Assembly: GCA_002385605.1 (NCBI GenBank)
Contig: DGDU01000054.1
Location: 68,886-76,254 of the forward strand
Origin: Christensenella sp. UBA3944
GTDB lineage: Bacteria; Bacillota; Clostridia; Christensenellales; DTU072
Direction of reading: 5' to 3'
DNA: 7,369 nt
The notes under the pieces are model-generated. The model ran no database searches and was not told the origin of the DNA. It saw only the letters and a program-made list of their open reading frames with translations. Positions 1 through 5,650 of this stretch are shown one piece after another. Made by a program: the position numbers and the translations under genes. Each line of letters starts with the position of its first letter. Within the stretch, counting starts at the first letter, position 1.

Positions 1-633
1 GAAGTAAACCTCGGCGCCCGAATCGACAAGCGAAGTGTAATACGCCTCAATCTCGCTGTCGGACAGGTCGGGATACCCCAGCGAAGAATAAATCTTGGTG
101 ATGTCATACCTTGTGGTGAGGTGGGTGCATTCCTTCTCGGCCCCGCCGTCCCTGAAGTGCACGGCCCACTTATTGTACAGGTCGTGGTTCCCTACCGAAA
201 CAAAAACCTGGAAGTTTTCTTTGCCGTTTTGCCTTACTTTGTTTTGGATATCGCGAAGCAGGTTGGCAAGCTCTATGTGCCCCTGAATTTCGCCGTTTAT
301 CGTAAGGTCGCCCGAAACAAACAAATAATCGGGCATTTCGTCAAGAAGCTGGCTCAAGGCCTGCTTCGTAATAAAGCTGCTCTCTGCCAGCAAATTTGTG
401 CCCGCTATAAGCTGCTTACCGTATTCGGTATTCCCGTTCCCCTTGTTGTAGCCATAGTTGAGGGGATAGTAATGTGTGTCGGTGATATGCGCTATTTTAA
501 GCTCATCGGTTTTCACAAACCGGTCGGCTGCGACGGCGCTGCCCGAAGGCACAAACGCCAAAACGGTAGCTACCGTGCAAAAAACCAAAATAACCGCCAA
601 TACAGCGGCAAAATAACTTTTCTTTGCGGCCAT
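1..633 (-). CDS. Exported calcineurin-like metallophosphoesterase (3' end beyond window)
   Basis: Reading in frame from the ATG at 633 gives 211 codons without a stop, running off the window at position 1, so only the N-terminal part is present. Residues 1-36 form a type I signal peptide: basic start (MAAKKS), a hydrophobic core at about 7-28 and a likely cut after SAVAA near residue 36. The mature part carries the metal-binding motifs of calcineurin-like phosphoesterases in the right order: D-x-H at 52-54 (ITDTHYYP), GD at 108-109 (VSGDLTING) and GNHD at 148-151. These residues normally bind a two-metal centre that hydrolyses phosphomono- or diesters; the substrate here is unknown. The enzyme should act outside the membrane. 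AGGAG at 640-644 lies 6 bases before the ATG. The gene has its own promoter behind a terminator, so it is not part of the phage operon. It may be a host gene at the prophage edge or cargo; the sequence does not decide. The family call is firm. Confidence 0.93.
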   Translation of the reverse strand, partial: MAAKKSYFAAVLAVILVFCTVATVLAFVPSGSAVAADRFVKTDELKIAHITDTHYYPLNYGYNKGNGNTEYGKQLIAGTNLLAESSFITKQALSQLLDEMPDYLFVSGDLTINGEIQGHIELANLLRDIQNKVRQNGKENFQVFVSVGNHDLYNKWAVHFRDGGAEKECTHLTTRYDITKIYSSLGYPDLSDSEIEAYYTSLVDSGAEVYF

Positions 634-676
634 CTCTTTCTCCTGATACTTTAGTAATAAAAAAGGAATATAGAAT

Positions 677-705
677 ATCATAAGAAATTCTCCGCCCCTT
701 GTCCA
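677..705 (-). promoter_or_regulatory. Sigma-A-type promoter for the metallophosphoesterase gene
   Basis: Read on the minus strand, TGGACA (700-705, 5 of 6 matches to TTGACA) is followed after exactly 17 bases by TATGAT (677-682, 5 of 6 matches to TATAAT). The expected start of transcription near 668-671 leaves a leader of about 35 bases containing the ribosome site of the gene that begins at 633. It lies directly downstream of the terminator at 731-764, which supports a separate transcription unit. The hexamer GAATAT occurs twice on the plus strand (666-671 and 673-678) just downstream of the -10 box, too little to call an operator. This is a sequence match only. Confidence 0.7.
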
Positions 706-730
706 GCAAATTTACGAAAAAAATACCGCA

Positions 731-764
731 AAGAAAACGGCCGCCCTCATATATCGGACGGCCG
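731..764 (-). terminator. Intrinsic terminator at the end of the phage late operon
   Basis: On the minus strand CGGCCGTCC (756-764) pairs with GGGCGGCCG (738-746) to form a 9-bp stem with one G-U pair and a 9-base loop (747-755), followed at once by the T-rich run TTTTCTT (731-737). This is the standard Rho-independent layout. It lies about 27 bases after the holin stop codon and ends the minus-strand operon before the promoter of the phosphoesterase gene. The plus strand has only a weak U-tract after the stem, so the terminator is best read as acting on minus-strand transcripts. Confidence 0.88.
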
Positions 765-790
765 CTGTCAATCACGCGGGCAATTATTTA

Positions 791-994
791 TTAAGTGTCC
801 AGCTTATTTATGATGTTTTTAACATCCTCTTTGATATCCACCACAATCCCCAGCCTTTCCGCCAGGCTGTCTATGGTGGCCTGATATTTGTCCTCACGGG
901 TCTTGCTTTCCTTTAGCTGAATGAAAAACAAAGTCACGAACAATAGCGCCCAAATGCCGCTGTTAGCCGCAAGCTGAATGATTTGCTCCCACAT
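791..994 (-). CDS. BhlA/UviB-type holin, 67 aa
   Basis: This short protein has a single hydrophobic segment at about residues 12-27 (SGIWALLFVTLFFIQL) followed by a charged, probably helical tail containing KESKTREDKYQ and a heptad-like C-terminus (IKEDVKNIINKL). One N-terminal membrane segment, a conserved KxREDKY-type stretch and about 70 residues match the BhlA/UviB family, which is known for phage holins and bacteriocin-release proteins in Bacillus and Clostridium. Such proteins sit in the cytoplasmic membrane and permeabilise it at the end of infection. The ATG at 994 follows the stop of the zinc-ribbon gene by 2 bases, and its ribosome site (AAGGAG, about 1006-1011) lies inside that gene's last codons, so the two are probably coupled. 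It is the last gene before the terminator. No endolysin gene is adjacent, which is unusual. Holin activity itself is inferred from family resemblance. Confidence 0.8.
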   Translation of the reverse strand: MWEQIIQLAANSGIWALLFVTLFFIQLKESKTREDKYQATIDSLAERLGIVVDIKEDVKNIINKLDT

Positions 995-996
995 AA

Positions 997-1182
997 TCAG
1001 TTACTCTCCTTTTTTTGTTTAAGCACCGCCCAAAACAGCCTGTAAAGCTCCTTGACGCAGCTTTTGCACAGGTACAGGCGCATGTTTTTTGGTGTGTCCT
1101 CCCTTTCCACGGCGTAATCCGCGGTGTTTTTGCATATCCCGTTGTCGCACAGCACGCGCGCCTCAAGTTTCTCAAGCTTCAT
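997..1182 (-). CDS. Small four-cysteine zinc-ribbon-like protein, 61 aa
   Basis: From the ATG at 1182 the product has cysteines at residues 12, 17, 39 and 42: a C-x4-C pair (CDNGIC) and a C-x2-C pair (CKSC) separated by 21 residues. This spacing fits a zinc ribbon or treble-clef-like knuckle. The C-terminus (residues 43-61) is a basic helix, KELYRLFWAVLKQKK. No membrane segment or signal peptide is present, so it should be cytoplasmic. Its role is unknown; similar small Cys4 proteins occur in Clostridia phage genomes, and nucleic-acid or protein binding is only a guess. The GTG at 1188 is rejected as start because AAGGAG (1190-1195) would be 1 base away, whereas the ATG at 1182 is 7 bases away. 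That ribosome site overlaps the stop codon of the preceding coiled-coil gene. The gene sits between the last structural gene and the holin. Confidence 0.78.
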   Translation of the reverse strand: MKLEKLEARVLCDNGICKNTADYAVEREDTPKNMRLYLCKSCVKELYRLFWAVLKQKKESN

Positions 1183-1189
1183 ACGCACT

Positions 1190-1195
1190 CTCCTT
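1190..1195 (-). promoter_or_regulatory. Ribosome-binding site that sets the start of the Cys4 gene
   Basis: AAGGAG on the minus strand overlaps the TAA stop (1194-1196) of the coiled-coil gene. It lies 7 bases from the ATG at 1182 but only 1 base from the in-frame GTG at 1188, so the ATG is the likely start. The overlap of site and stop suggests translational coupling. Confidence 0.75.
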
Positions 1196-2183
1196 ATTTA
1201 CTCATAATCTCCTCAATCAGGCGCTGATAGTAAAGCCCGAGTGTTGCCTTAAGGTCTTCGCTTTGCTTATTTATAAGGTTCAAAGCAACCTCTTTGTCGA
1301 GGCTTCCGTAGGTTTCGAGGGCAAGCCTGTACCTTCTTTCCATCTCCTCGGCCTTTTCGCCGCTGTAGCCCTTTCTAAGTTCCTCTTCCCGTTGCCTTTC
1401 CTCCTGCTCCAGCCTGCGCTTTTCGGACTCTTCCTCAAGCTCTTTTATCTTTTTCTCCCTCTCCAGGGCGTATTTCAGCTCCTGCTCGGCGATCTTCTTA
1501 TTGTAGGCGTTAATCTGCTCCTTAATCTTTTCCTGTTCGGTTTTTAACGAGTTAACCTTGGCCTCCAGCGAAGCGGCGTACTGCAAATCGTATTGGTACA
1601 GCGCTTCTTCGAAGTTTAAGCGGGCAAGATTAATCTTTGCTTCTATTTCAGTTAGCTTGTTTTCCAGCGCCGTCTTAGCTGCAAGGCTCGATTCGGCTAA
1701 AGCCTTTTCTATATCGAGAAGCCCCTCGCCGAAGATGCTGGAATTAACTATCCCCTGGTTAATCATGCTGCGCTTATGCTTTTCCGAAAGCCCGGCGGCG
1801 CTCTCCTCCAGCTTTTTAGCCTGCTCCTCATAGCGGTTAAGCTCTTTATCCGCCTCGCCTTCCAGCTTTTCTATGGCGGCGTCCCTGTCCTTCTCTAACT
1901 TCTGCGTCTTTTGCTCGTAAGACGGGGCTAAGGCGGTTTTGGCTTCTTCAAGGATTTCGGCGTCCGTCTTAGGCGTAAAGGTTTTGGGCTCAAGCCCCAG
2001 GCTTACAGGTATCGCCGATGTATCGGGCTTAGGAGGCGCGGTGGCTTTTTTGTAAGCTTCGTCCATTTCCTTCAGCTTTTTTACAAGCTCCAGAGAGTCC
2101 TGCTTTTCCCGCTCGGTAGGCCCGCGGCTTTTGCCTGCGATGTTTTTTTGTATAAACTCGATAAGCTTAAATGTACTAAGCAT
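1194..2183 (-). CDS. Long coiled-coil protein, probable virion or tail component, 329 aa
   Basis: I do not recognise a named family. The protein is overwhelmingly Glu/Lys/Leu/Ala, with no cysteine or tryptophan. In order: a short amphipathic N-terminus with basic residues (1-45), a proline-rich linker (about 46-72, APPKPDTSAIP then KTFTPKTD), a first helical stretch (about 73-136), a helix-breaking segment (about 138-154, RSMINQGIVNSSIFGEG), a very long heptad-like helix (about 155-280, ending in dense E/K/R) and a C-terminal helix (about 285-329). There is no signal peptide or membrane segment. The gene lies directly after the tail hub and the zipper minigene, where short-tailed phages often encode needle, fibre or ejection proteins, so a structural role is likely but not shown. 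Its ATG (2181-2183) directly follows the TAA of the minigene, with GGAGG about 5 bases upstream in the minigene's last codons. The alternatives are an internal ejection protein or an assembly chaperone. Confidence 0.85.
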   Translation of the reverse strand: MLSTFKLIEFIQKNIAGKSRGPTEREKQDSLELVKKLKEMDEAYKKATAPPKPDTSAIPVSLGLEPKTFTPKTDAEILEEAKTALAPSYEQKTQKLEKDRDAAIEKLEGEADKELNRYEEQAKKLEESAAGLSEKHKRSMINQGIVNSSIFGEGLLDIEKALAESSLAAKTALENKLTEIEAKINLARLNFEEALYQYDLQYAASLEAKVNSLKTEQEKIKEQINAYNKKIAEQELKYALEREKKIKELEEESEKRRLEQEERQREEELRKGYSGEKAEEMERRYRLALETYGSLDKEVALNLINKQSEDLKATLGLYYQRLIEEIMSK

Positions 2184-2294
2184 TTAACCCTCCTTCCCGG
2201 CGAGCAAATTGTAAAGGTCGTCAATCTTTTTAGCTAAACGGGCTATCCTTGCCGATAGCTCGCTAAGTGTGCTTATGATATCCTCAATCTGCAT
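2184..2294 (-). CDS. 36-aa leucine-zipper minigene
   Basis: The ATG at 2292-2294 opens a 36-codon ORF ending in TAA at 2184-2186. It has a strong ribosome site, AGGAG, 5 bases upstream, lying inside the end of the tail-hub gene, which it overlaps by 11 bases. The product is one uninterrupted heptad repeat: a positions I3, L10, I17, I24, L31 and d positions I6, L13, L20, L27, every one Ile or Leu. It has no proline, cysteine or membrane segment, and glycine occurs only in the last four residues. The e and g positions are mostly small, polar or hydrophobic (I7, S14, A21, Y28; T9, R16, K23, L30) with no opposite-charge pairs, so a bundle of more than two helices or a heteromer is as likely as a simple dimer. 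The stop codon abuts the ATG of the 329-residue coiled-coil gene, and the last codons carry that gene's GGAGG, so the two are coupled. The function is unknown; a partner or nucleating helix for the next protein is an inference. Confidence 0.8.
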   Translation of the reverse strand: MQIEDIISTLSELSARIARLAKKIDDLYNLLAGKEG

Positions 2295-3792
2295 TGTATC
2301 TCCTTATCGTATCGAACTCGAAAGTGACGGACGAAACGCACATCTTATCGTTTTGGGTACTTATTTTGAGGCTTGCAGATTCCCCTACCAGGCTTACAGG
2401 AAGCATATCCGGCTTGTCCGAGCCTCTCGCCCGCAGCGTTTTTCTTTGTCCGTCGACGGCGGTTTCTATGTCGATGCCGTAGCGCGACGACACATAAACC
2501 CGCCTGAGCGTTTTTACTTTATCGAGGCTCCCGAGGTTGCTTACGGGGCTTTTCCACACCTTGTTCAAGGGTATCCCGAAGAGGTTTCCGCTATCGGTAA
2601 TCTTGCCCAGGTACCCCATTCGGTGATTGCCGAAATAAACCATAAGCTCGCTTATGCTGTCGGACACCAGCGGGAAAAACCCTCTGATAGACGCCCCCCG
2701 AAAGACGCTCACCCCACCCGTCATAAGGTCTATCGAAATAAACCCGTTGTTATACGGCAGCACGGTAGCCGCCGAGGTTTCGTCCCCTCCCGCTATATCG
2801 TTGTCGGTTTTCAGGCGGGCGGCGATGTACAGCTTATCCTTGAAGCAGCAGGCTGTTGCGGCAACCGTATTCTCGACAAGGGCGGTCACTCCCGATAACA
2901 TTCTTGTGGCGGTGTAGCCGTCGAAGGAATACAGGAAGTTTCCCGCCATAAAGAACACCGTGCCGTTTTGTGTCACTATGCTGTTTTCGGCAATGTATTC
3001 GGATGTCGAAAACACCTTGCTTACACTGTAATCCCTGGGGTTTGCGTAGGCGGCAAGCCTTACTATGGAGTTCTCACGGAAGATATAAATGTAATCCTTA
3101 AAGGATATCACCTTTACGATCGCCCCGCCATCGTCCATAAAGTCGATGTAGCCCGCGCCGTCCGCCGATACTTCCCAGTTCGTGGGGTCGAGGTCCTTGG
3201 AGAAGTGCAGGCGGCAAGGGTTAACGGCGTCCGAGCCGAACAGCCTTTCGTAATGCATGCATACCGATTTAAGCGCGGGGGTGCCGGGGTAACTTTCGCA
3301 GCTTTCGCCGTCGTACACATTCATGCCGCCCGCCGCCGAAACTATAAGCAGCACATCCCTGCCGTTAAAGTAGTAGTTACAAAAGCTCACCCCCGAGCTG
3401 TCCGCCCTCGGCACAGCCAGCCGCTCAAAATCGCCCTGCGACACCCTTGCCTGATAGACATACCTGTCGGTGCCTAAGGCTATAATCCTGTCGTCGCGCG
3501 CCCCGCTTTGGCTGTATCTTTTATAAAGGTGCAGCTTTCTTATGCCCACAACATAGGGCGTCAGGCTTGGTATTACCCTTGCCGTCCCGTCCTCTAGCAC
3601 AACCTCGGGCGTGTTGATTCCCGGGCCGTTAAGCAGCTTTCCGTCCTCAATGGTTATATTGAAGCAGTAATTTGCTGTGTTCAGCGACGCCGATGTAAGG
3701 TCCTTCTGCGCGTTCACCCCCTGGAAAGCGGTGATTTTGTAGTTATACCGCGAGCGCTCGGGCAATACCTCGCGTCGGAATATCGGCCTCAT
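2284..3792 (-). CDS. Tail hub / packaged-DNA stabilisation protein (P22 gp10-like), 502 aa
   Basis: The protein is rich in short beta strands and aromatic-glycine turns, as in beta-propeller tail hubs. Features resembling the P22 gp10 type of DNA-stabilisation or tail-hub protein are an N-terminal strand region (about residues 17-60, TAFQGVNAQKDLT then GKLLNGPGI), YERLFGSD at 181-188, the signature SKDLDPTNW at 198-206 and FKDYIYIFREN at 231-241 followed by VFFMAGNFLYSFDG at 279-292. P22 gp10 is about 470 residues, close to the 502 here. In P22 this protein binds the connector ring after packaging, plugs the portal channel and receives the needle and spikes. The start at 3792 overlaps the connector stop as ATGA, with AGGAGG at 3798-3803 inside the connector gene. 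No signal peptide or membrane segment is visible. T7 gp12-like hubs share the fold, so the exact counterpart is less sure than the role. Confidence 0.8.
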   Translation of the reverse strand: MRPIFRREVLPERSRYNYKITAFQGVNAQKDLTSASLNTANYCFNITIEDGKLLNGPGINTPEVVLEDGTARVIPSLTPYVVGIRKLHLYKRYSQSGARDDRIIALGTDRYVYQARVSQGDFERLAVPRADSSGVSFCNYYFNGRDVLLIVSAAGGMNVYDGESCESYPGTPALKSVCMHYERLFGSDAVNPCRLHFSKDLDPTNWEVSADGAGYIDFMDDGGAIVKVISFKDYIYIFRENSIVRLAAYANPRDYSVSKVFSTSEYIAENSIVTQNGTVFFMAGNFLYSFDGYTATRMLSGVTALVENTVAATACCFKDKLYIAARLKTDNDIAGGDETSAATVLPYNNGFISIDLMTGGVSVFRGASIRGFFPLVSDSISELMVYFGNHRMGYLGKITDSGNLFGIPLNKVWKSPVSNLGSLDKVKTLRRVYVSSRYGIDIETAVDGQRKTLRARGSDKPDMLPVSLVGESASLKISTQNDKMCVSSVTFEFDTIRRYNAD

Positions 3793-4325
3793 AACAGCCT
3801 CCTGTTGGGCAGGGTGGCAAGCCTCATTCTCCTCGAAAGGTTCAAAAGCGAGGTATCGTACCTGCTCTTATAGAACAAAGCCTCGTCCACCAGCCCCGTG
3901 CGGTAGCAGTATTCCGAAGCCGTCCCCACGGCGAGGGTATACACCGAATATTGGGGCGGGAGCCCGACATCGTCGTCAAGCCCGAGCTCCCCCAAATGAT
4001 AAAGATATGTGACTTCCACCTGCCCTTCGAGCCCGTCACAGAACAAATACAGGGGGTACATAACAAAGTTTTGCTTTATACCCTTATCCCTGACGGCGAT
4101 AACCTCTCTCACGGGCTTAGAGAAATCCCTGTAATACGCCCTGCCCTCGCTAAAGACGAGGGTTTCGGCGGTTTTCAAGTGAATGTATTCCTGGGTAAGC
4201 TCGCCCAAAATCATGTTGGTGCAATCGATAAGCTTAGTAAGCCTCGGGCTTTCCTCCGTTACCGATACCTCATTCTCCAACCCGAGAATCTGTATCGCCC
4301 TGTTTATAATATCTCTTAACTTCAT
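3789..4325 (-). CDS. Head-tail connector / adaptor protein, 178 aa
   Basis: The protein begins with a helical section (MKLRDIINRAIQILGLENE, then LTKLIDCTNMILGELTQEY at about 29-47), continues into a beta section (about 50-115), and ends with helices (about 124-170, containing QYSVYTLAVGTASEY and EALFYKSRYDTSLLNLSRRM) and a basic tail (LPNRRLL). An N-terminal helix pair, a beta middle and a long C-terminal helix fit the adaptor ring bound under the portal in short-tailed phages (P22 gp4, T7 gp11). Its place between the capsid and hub genes and its size support this. The start is firm: GGAGGATATATG, with AGGAGG at 4330-4335 four bases before the ATG. The stop codon overlaps the hub start as ATGA. 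Homology is judged from layout and helix pattern rather than a diagnostic motif, so the role is likely and the family assignment moderate. Confidence 0.75.
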   Translation of the reverse strand: MKLRDIINRAIQILGLENEVSVTEESPRLTKLIDCTNMILGELTQEYIHLKTAETLVFSEGRAYYRDFSKPVREVIAVRDKGIKQNFVMYPLYLFCDGLEGQVEVTYLYHLGELGLDDDVGLPPQYSVYTLAVGTASEYCYRTGLVDEALFYKSRYDTSLLNLSRRMRLATLPNRRLL

Positions 4326-4414
4326 ATATCCTCCTCAGAGGCAGCAATTGTATTTTGAAACCTTGTGAAGCCTCGCCTTGCCGGCCGCTCGTTACGCCGG
4401 CTGCGAAGCGGCAT
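4322..4414 (-). CDS. Possible 30-aa arginine-rich ORF between capsid and connector genes
   Basis: An ATG at 4412-4414 opens a 30-codon frame whose TGA (4322-4324) overlaps the connector ATG as ATGA, the same coupling used elsewhere in this operon. The peptide starts MPLRSRRNERPARRGFTRF, with seven arginines in the first 18 residues, and ends acidic (ASEEDI). The ribosome site is only a loose purine run (GGGAAGGGTGGGAATA before the ATG). The frame is the same as that of the capsid gene, and there is no stop between the capsid TAA (4460-4462) and 4324, so the frame extends 15 codons upstream of the ATG. It could be a real small coupled gene, the remains of a longer capsid C-terminus, or a chance frame over an RNA hairpin (4380-4412). 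The varied arginine codons (CGC, CGG, CGT, CGA, AGG) do not help decide. Confidence 0.35.
   Translation of the reverse strand: MPLRSRRNERPARRGFTRFQNTIAASEEDI
4380..4412 (-). other. GC-rich hairpin in the capsid-connector spacer
   Basis: The self-complementary hexamer GCCGGC occurs at 4380-4385 and 4396-4401, giving a 6-bp stem with a 10-base loop. A competing 6-bp pairing uses GCCGCT/AGCGGC (4384-4389 with 4407-4412). No T-run follows on the minus strand, so it is not a usual terminator. In the 134-base spacer, the only sizeable gap inside this operon, such a structure could slow 3' decay of the capsid message or lower expression of the downstream connector and tail genes. It could also be part of a dispersed repeat. 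The structure is seen; the role is inferred. Confidence 0.5.
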
Positions 4415-4459
4415 TATTCCCACCCTTCCCTGCCCTCTTTGCTGTTTGTCGATACTGTC

Positions 4460-5641
4460 TTAGGCGATCGTTATACCCGTCAGCTTGCCTTGGGCGTGCG
4501 GCCTTACGCAAATGAGGTTGGCGTACTTTACGAGGGTGCCGGTGTAGGTGGGCGTTTTCTCAAGCTGGGTGAGTATCCTGCCGTTTTCGCCTTCTATCCA
4601 TTGCCAGTCGCAAAGCTGGGCAAGCCTGAAGTCGTTAGTGTTCAGGAAGTAGATGTTGCCGCCCGTGCAGAACCTGTCGGCGACAAGGGGTATGCCGTTG
4701 TAGGAGAGCGCCTTGAAGCCGCCGTCCAGATTCATGTAGTCTATGTTGGTGCGGGTGGCCGAGAGGTAATCGAGGTACTCCCTGCGCACATCGTAGCTGG
4801 TTACCAGCATATTGATTTCGCCGCCCGTGGCGACCTCTATCTTATCCAGCATTTTCTGGATGCCGCCCGAACTAATGGCGCCGTTCTGGACGGACACCTG
4901 GGGGTGAAGGTAAGGCACGGCGGAGCGTGTCAGCCCGTAGAATGTGCTTATCGAGCTGTCGAACAGGTAGGGTATGCCGTATATTTCGTTGTTGTAGGAC
5001 TGCTGAAGGGTGACATACTCGTTTCCGAAGAAGTTAATGCTCATCGAAACGGCGGGGTCGATATACATCATGTTGTTGTCCCTGTCCACCCTGGTTATGC
5101 GGTGCCCGCCCGAAACAACTGTGCCGCCCGGGGTTACGAAGTCGACGCACATGCCTTCCATGAGGTTCTCGGTCGAGGCTACGGGGTAGTAATGGGTCTG
5201 GGCGTGCATCGACACATCCCCTATCTGGGTGAGCACGCCGCTGCCGTTTTGCCACAGCATACGCGAAAAGTTAAACTTTGCGGCGTCCAGAAGCCCCTCG
5301 ATTTCCTCGTTTAAGATATCGACGACGGCGCCCGCGCTGTCCCTGCTCGCCCTTATAACCTTATCCGAAAGGGTTATCGTGCCGTACAGGTTGCGAAGCG
5401 GGGCTGTAAGCGCCTGATAGCAGTTGCCCGCGCTCTTGGGAAGGGCTCCGTCCTCGGTGCCGCTGCCCATACCGCCGTTTATGCCGTACTTGGCGCTGTA
5501 AGAAACGAGCTTTCCGCTCACATTGTCGGCGCACTTCTCGATGGCTGCGTAAAAGGGGTTGGTCTTGTTGTTAAGCTGGTCGCAAATTGCTTCAAGATAG
5601 ACATTCTTTAATACCTTATCTGCGGATGAAAGCGTTACCAT
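4460..5641 (-). CDS. Major capsid protein, HK97 fold, 393 aa
   Basis: The sequence closely recalls a capsid family common in Clostridia prophages: the start MVTLSSADKVLK, a glycine-rich segment with YGINGGMGSGTEDG at 52-65, NLYGTITLSDKVIRAS at 84-99, and NFSRMLWQNGSG at 124-135. Residues about 140-230 look like a beta-rich insertion (GMCVDF at 163-168, RITRVDRDNNMMYIDPAVSM at 181-200), and the C-terminal region has NGIPLVADRF (325-334) and YFLNTNDFRL (341-350). The length is normal for an HK97-type capsid protein without a long cleaved N-terminus. It would assemble on the scaffold encoded just upstream, with the portal at one vertex. The ATG at 5641 has AGGAG about 5-6 bases upstream, overlapping the scaffold stop. 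The frame after the TAA stays open for 45 more codons (see 4322-4414). Confidence 0.92.
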   Translation of the reverse strand: MVTLSSADKVLKNVYLEAICDQLNNKTNPFYAAIEKCADNVSGKLVSYSAKYGINGGMGSGTEDGALPKSAGNCYQALTAPLRNLYGTITLSDKVIRASRDSAGAVVDILNEEIEGLLDAAKFNFSRMLWQNGSGVLTQIGDVSMHAQTHYYPVASTENLMEGMCVDFVTPGGTVVSGGHRITRVDRDNNMMYIDPAVSMSINFFGNEYVTLQQSYNNEIYGIPYLFDSSISTFYGLTRSAVPYLHPQVSVQNGAISSGGIQKMLDKIEVATGGEINMLVTSYDVRREYLDYLSATRTNIDYMNLDGGFKALSYNGIPLVADRFCTGGNIYFLNTNDFRLAQLCDWQWIEGENGRILTQLEKTPTYTGTLVKYANLICVRPHAQGKLTGITIA

Positions 5642-5650
5642 AGTTTCTCC

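Noticed and set aside
121..654. Plus-strand 177-codon frame over the phosphoesterase gene
   Set aside because: Antisense to a gene with intact catalytic motifs and a signal peptide; the product resembles nothing known.
666..678. Two GAATAT copies just downstream of the -10 box as an operator or att core
   Set aside because: Only 6 bases each in an AT-rich stretch; no dyad symmetry and no second copy elsewhere that I could see.
503..775. Minus-strand 90-codon frame across the terminator and promoter region
   Set aside because: It runs through the terminator stem and the promoter, and overlaps the phosphoesterase start in another frame; no ribosome site.
1006..1016. A-AAA-AAG slippery heptamer in frame within the Cys4 gene (seven A's on the minus strand)
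   Set aside because: A -1 shift would stop after two further codons and there is no clear stimulatory stem, so programmed frameshifting would achieve little. The run is better explained as Lys codons plus the holin's ribosome site.
1183..1188. GTG at 1188 as start of the Cys4 gene
   Set aside because: The AAGGAG site would be 1 base away; the ATG at 1182 has correct spacing.
1089..1547. Plus-strand frame with a hydrophobic, Leu/Phe-rich product
   Set aside because: The hydrophobicity comes from reading the complement of Glu/Lys codons of the coiled-coil gene; no ribosome site or family resemblance.
4355..5314. Long plus-strand open frame (319 codons) opposite the capsid gene
   Set aside because: It lies wholly antisense to a clearly recognised capsid gene and its neighbour spacer, has low-complexity Val/Gly/Ala/His content typical of antisense frames, and no good ribosome site.
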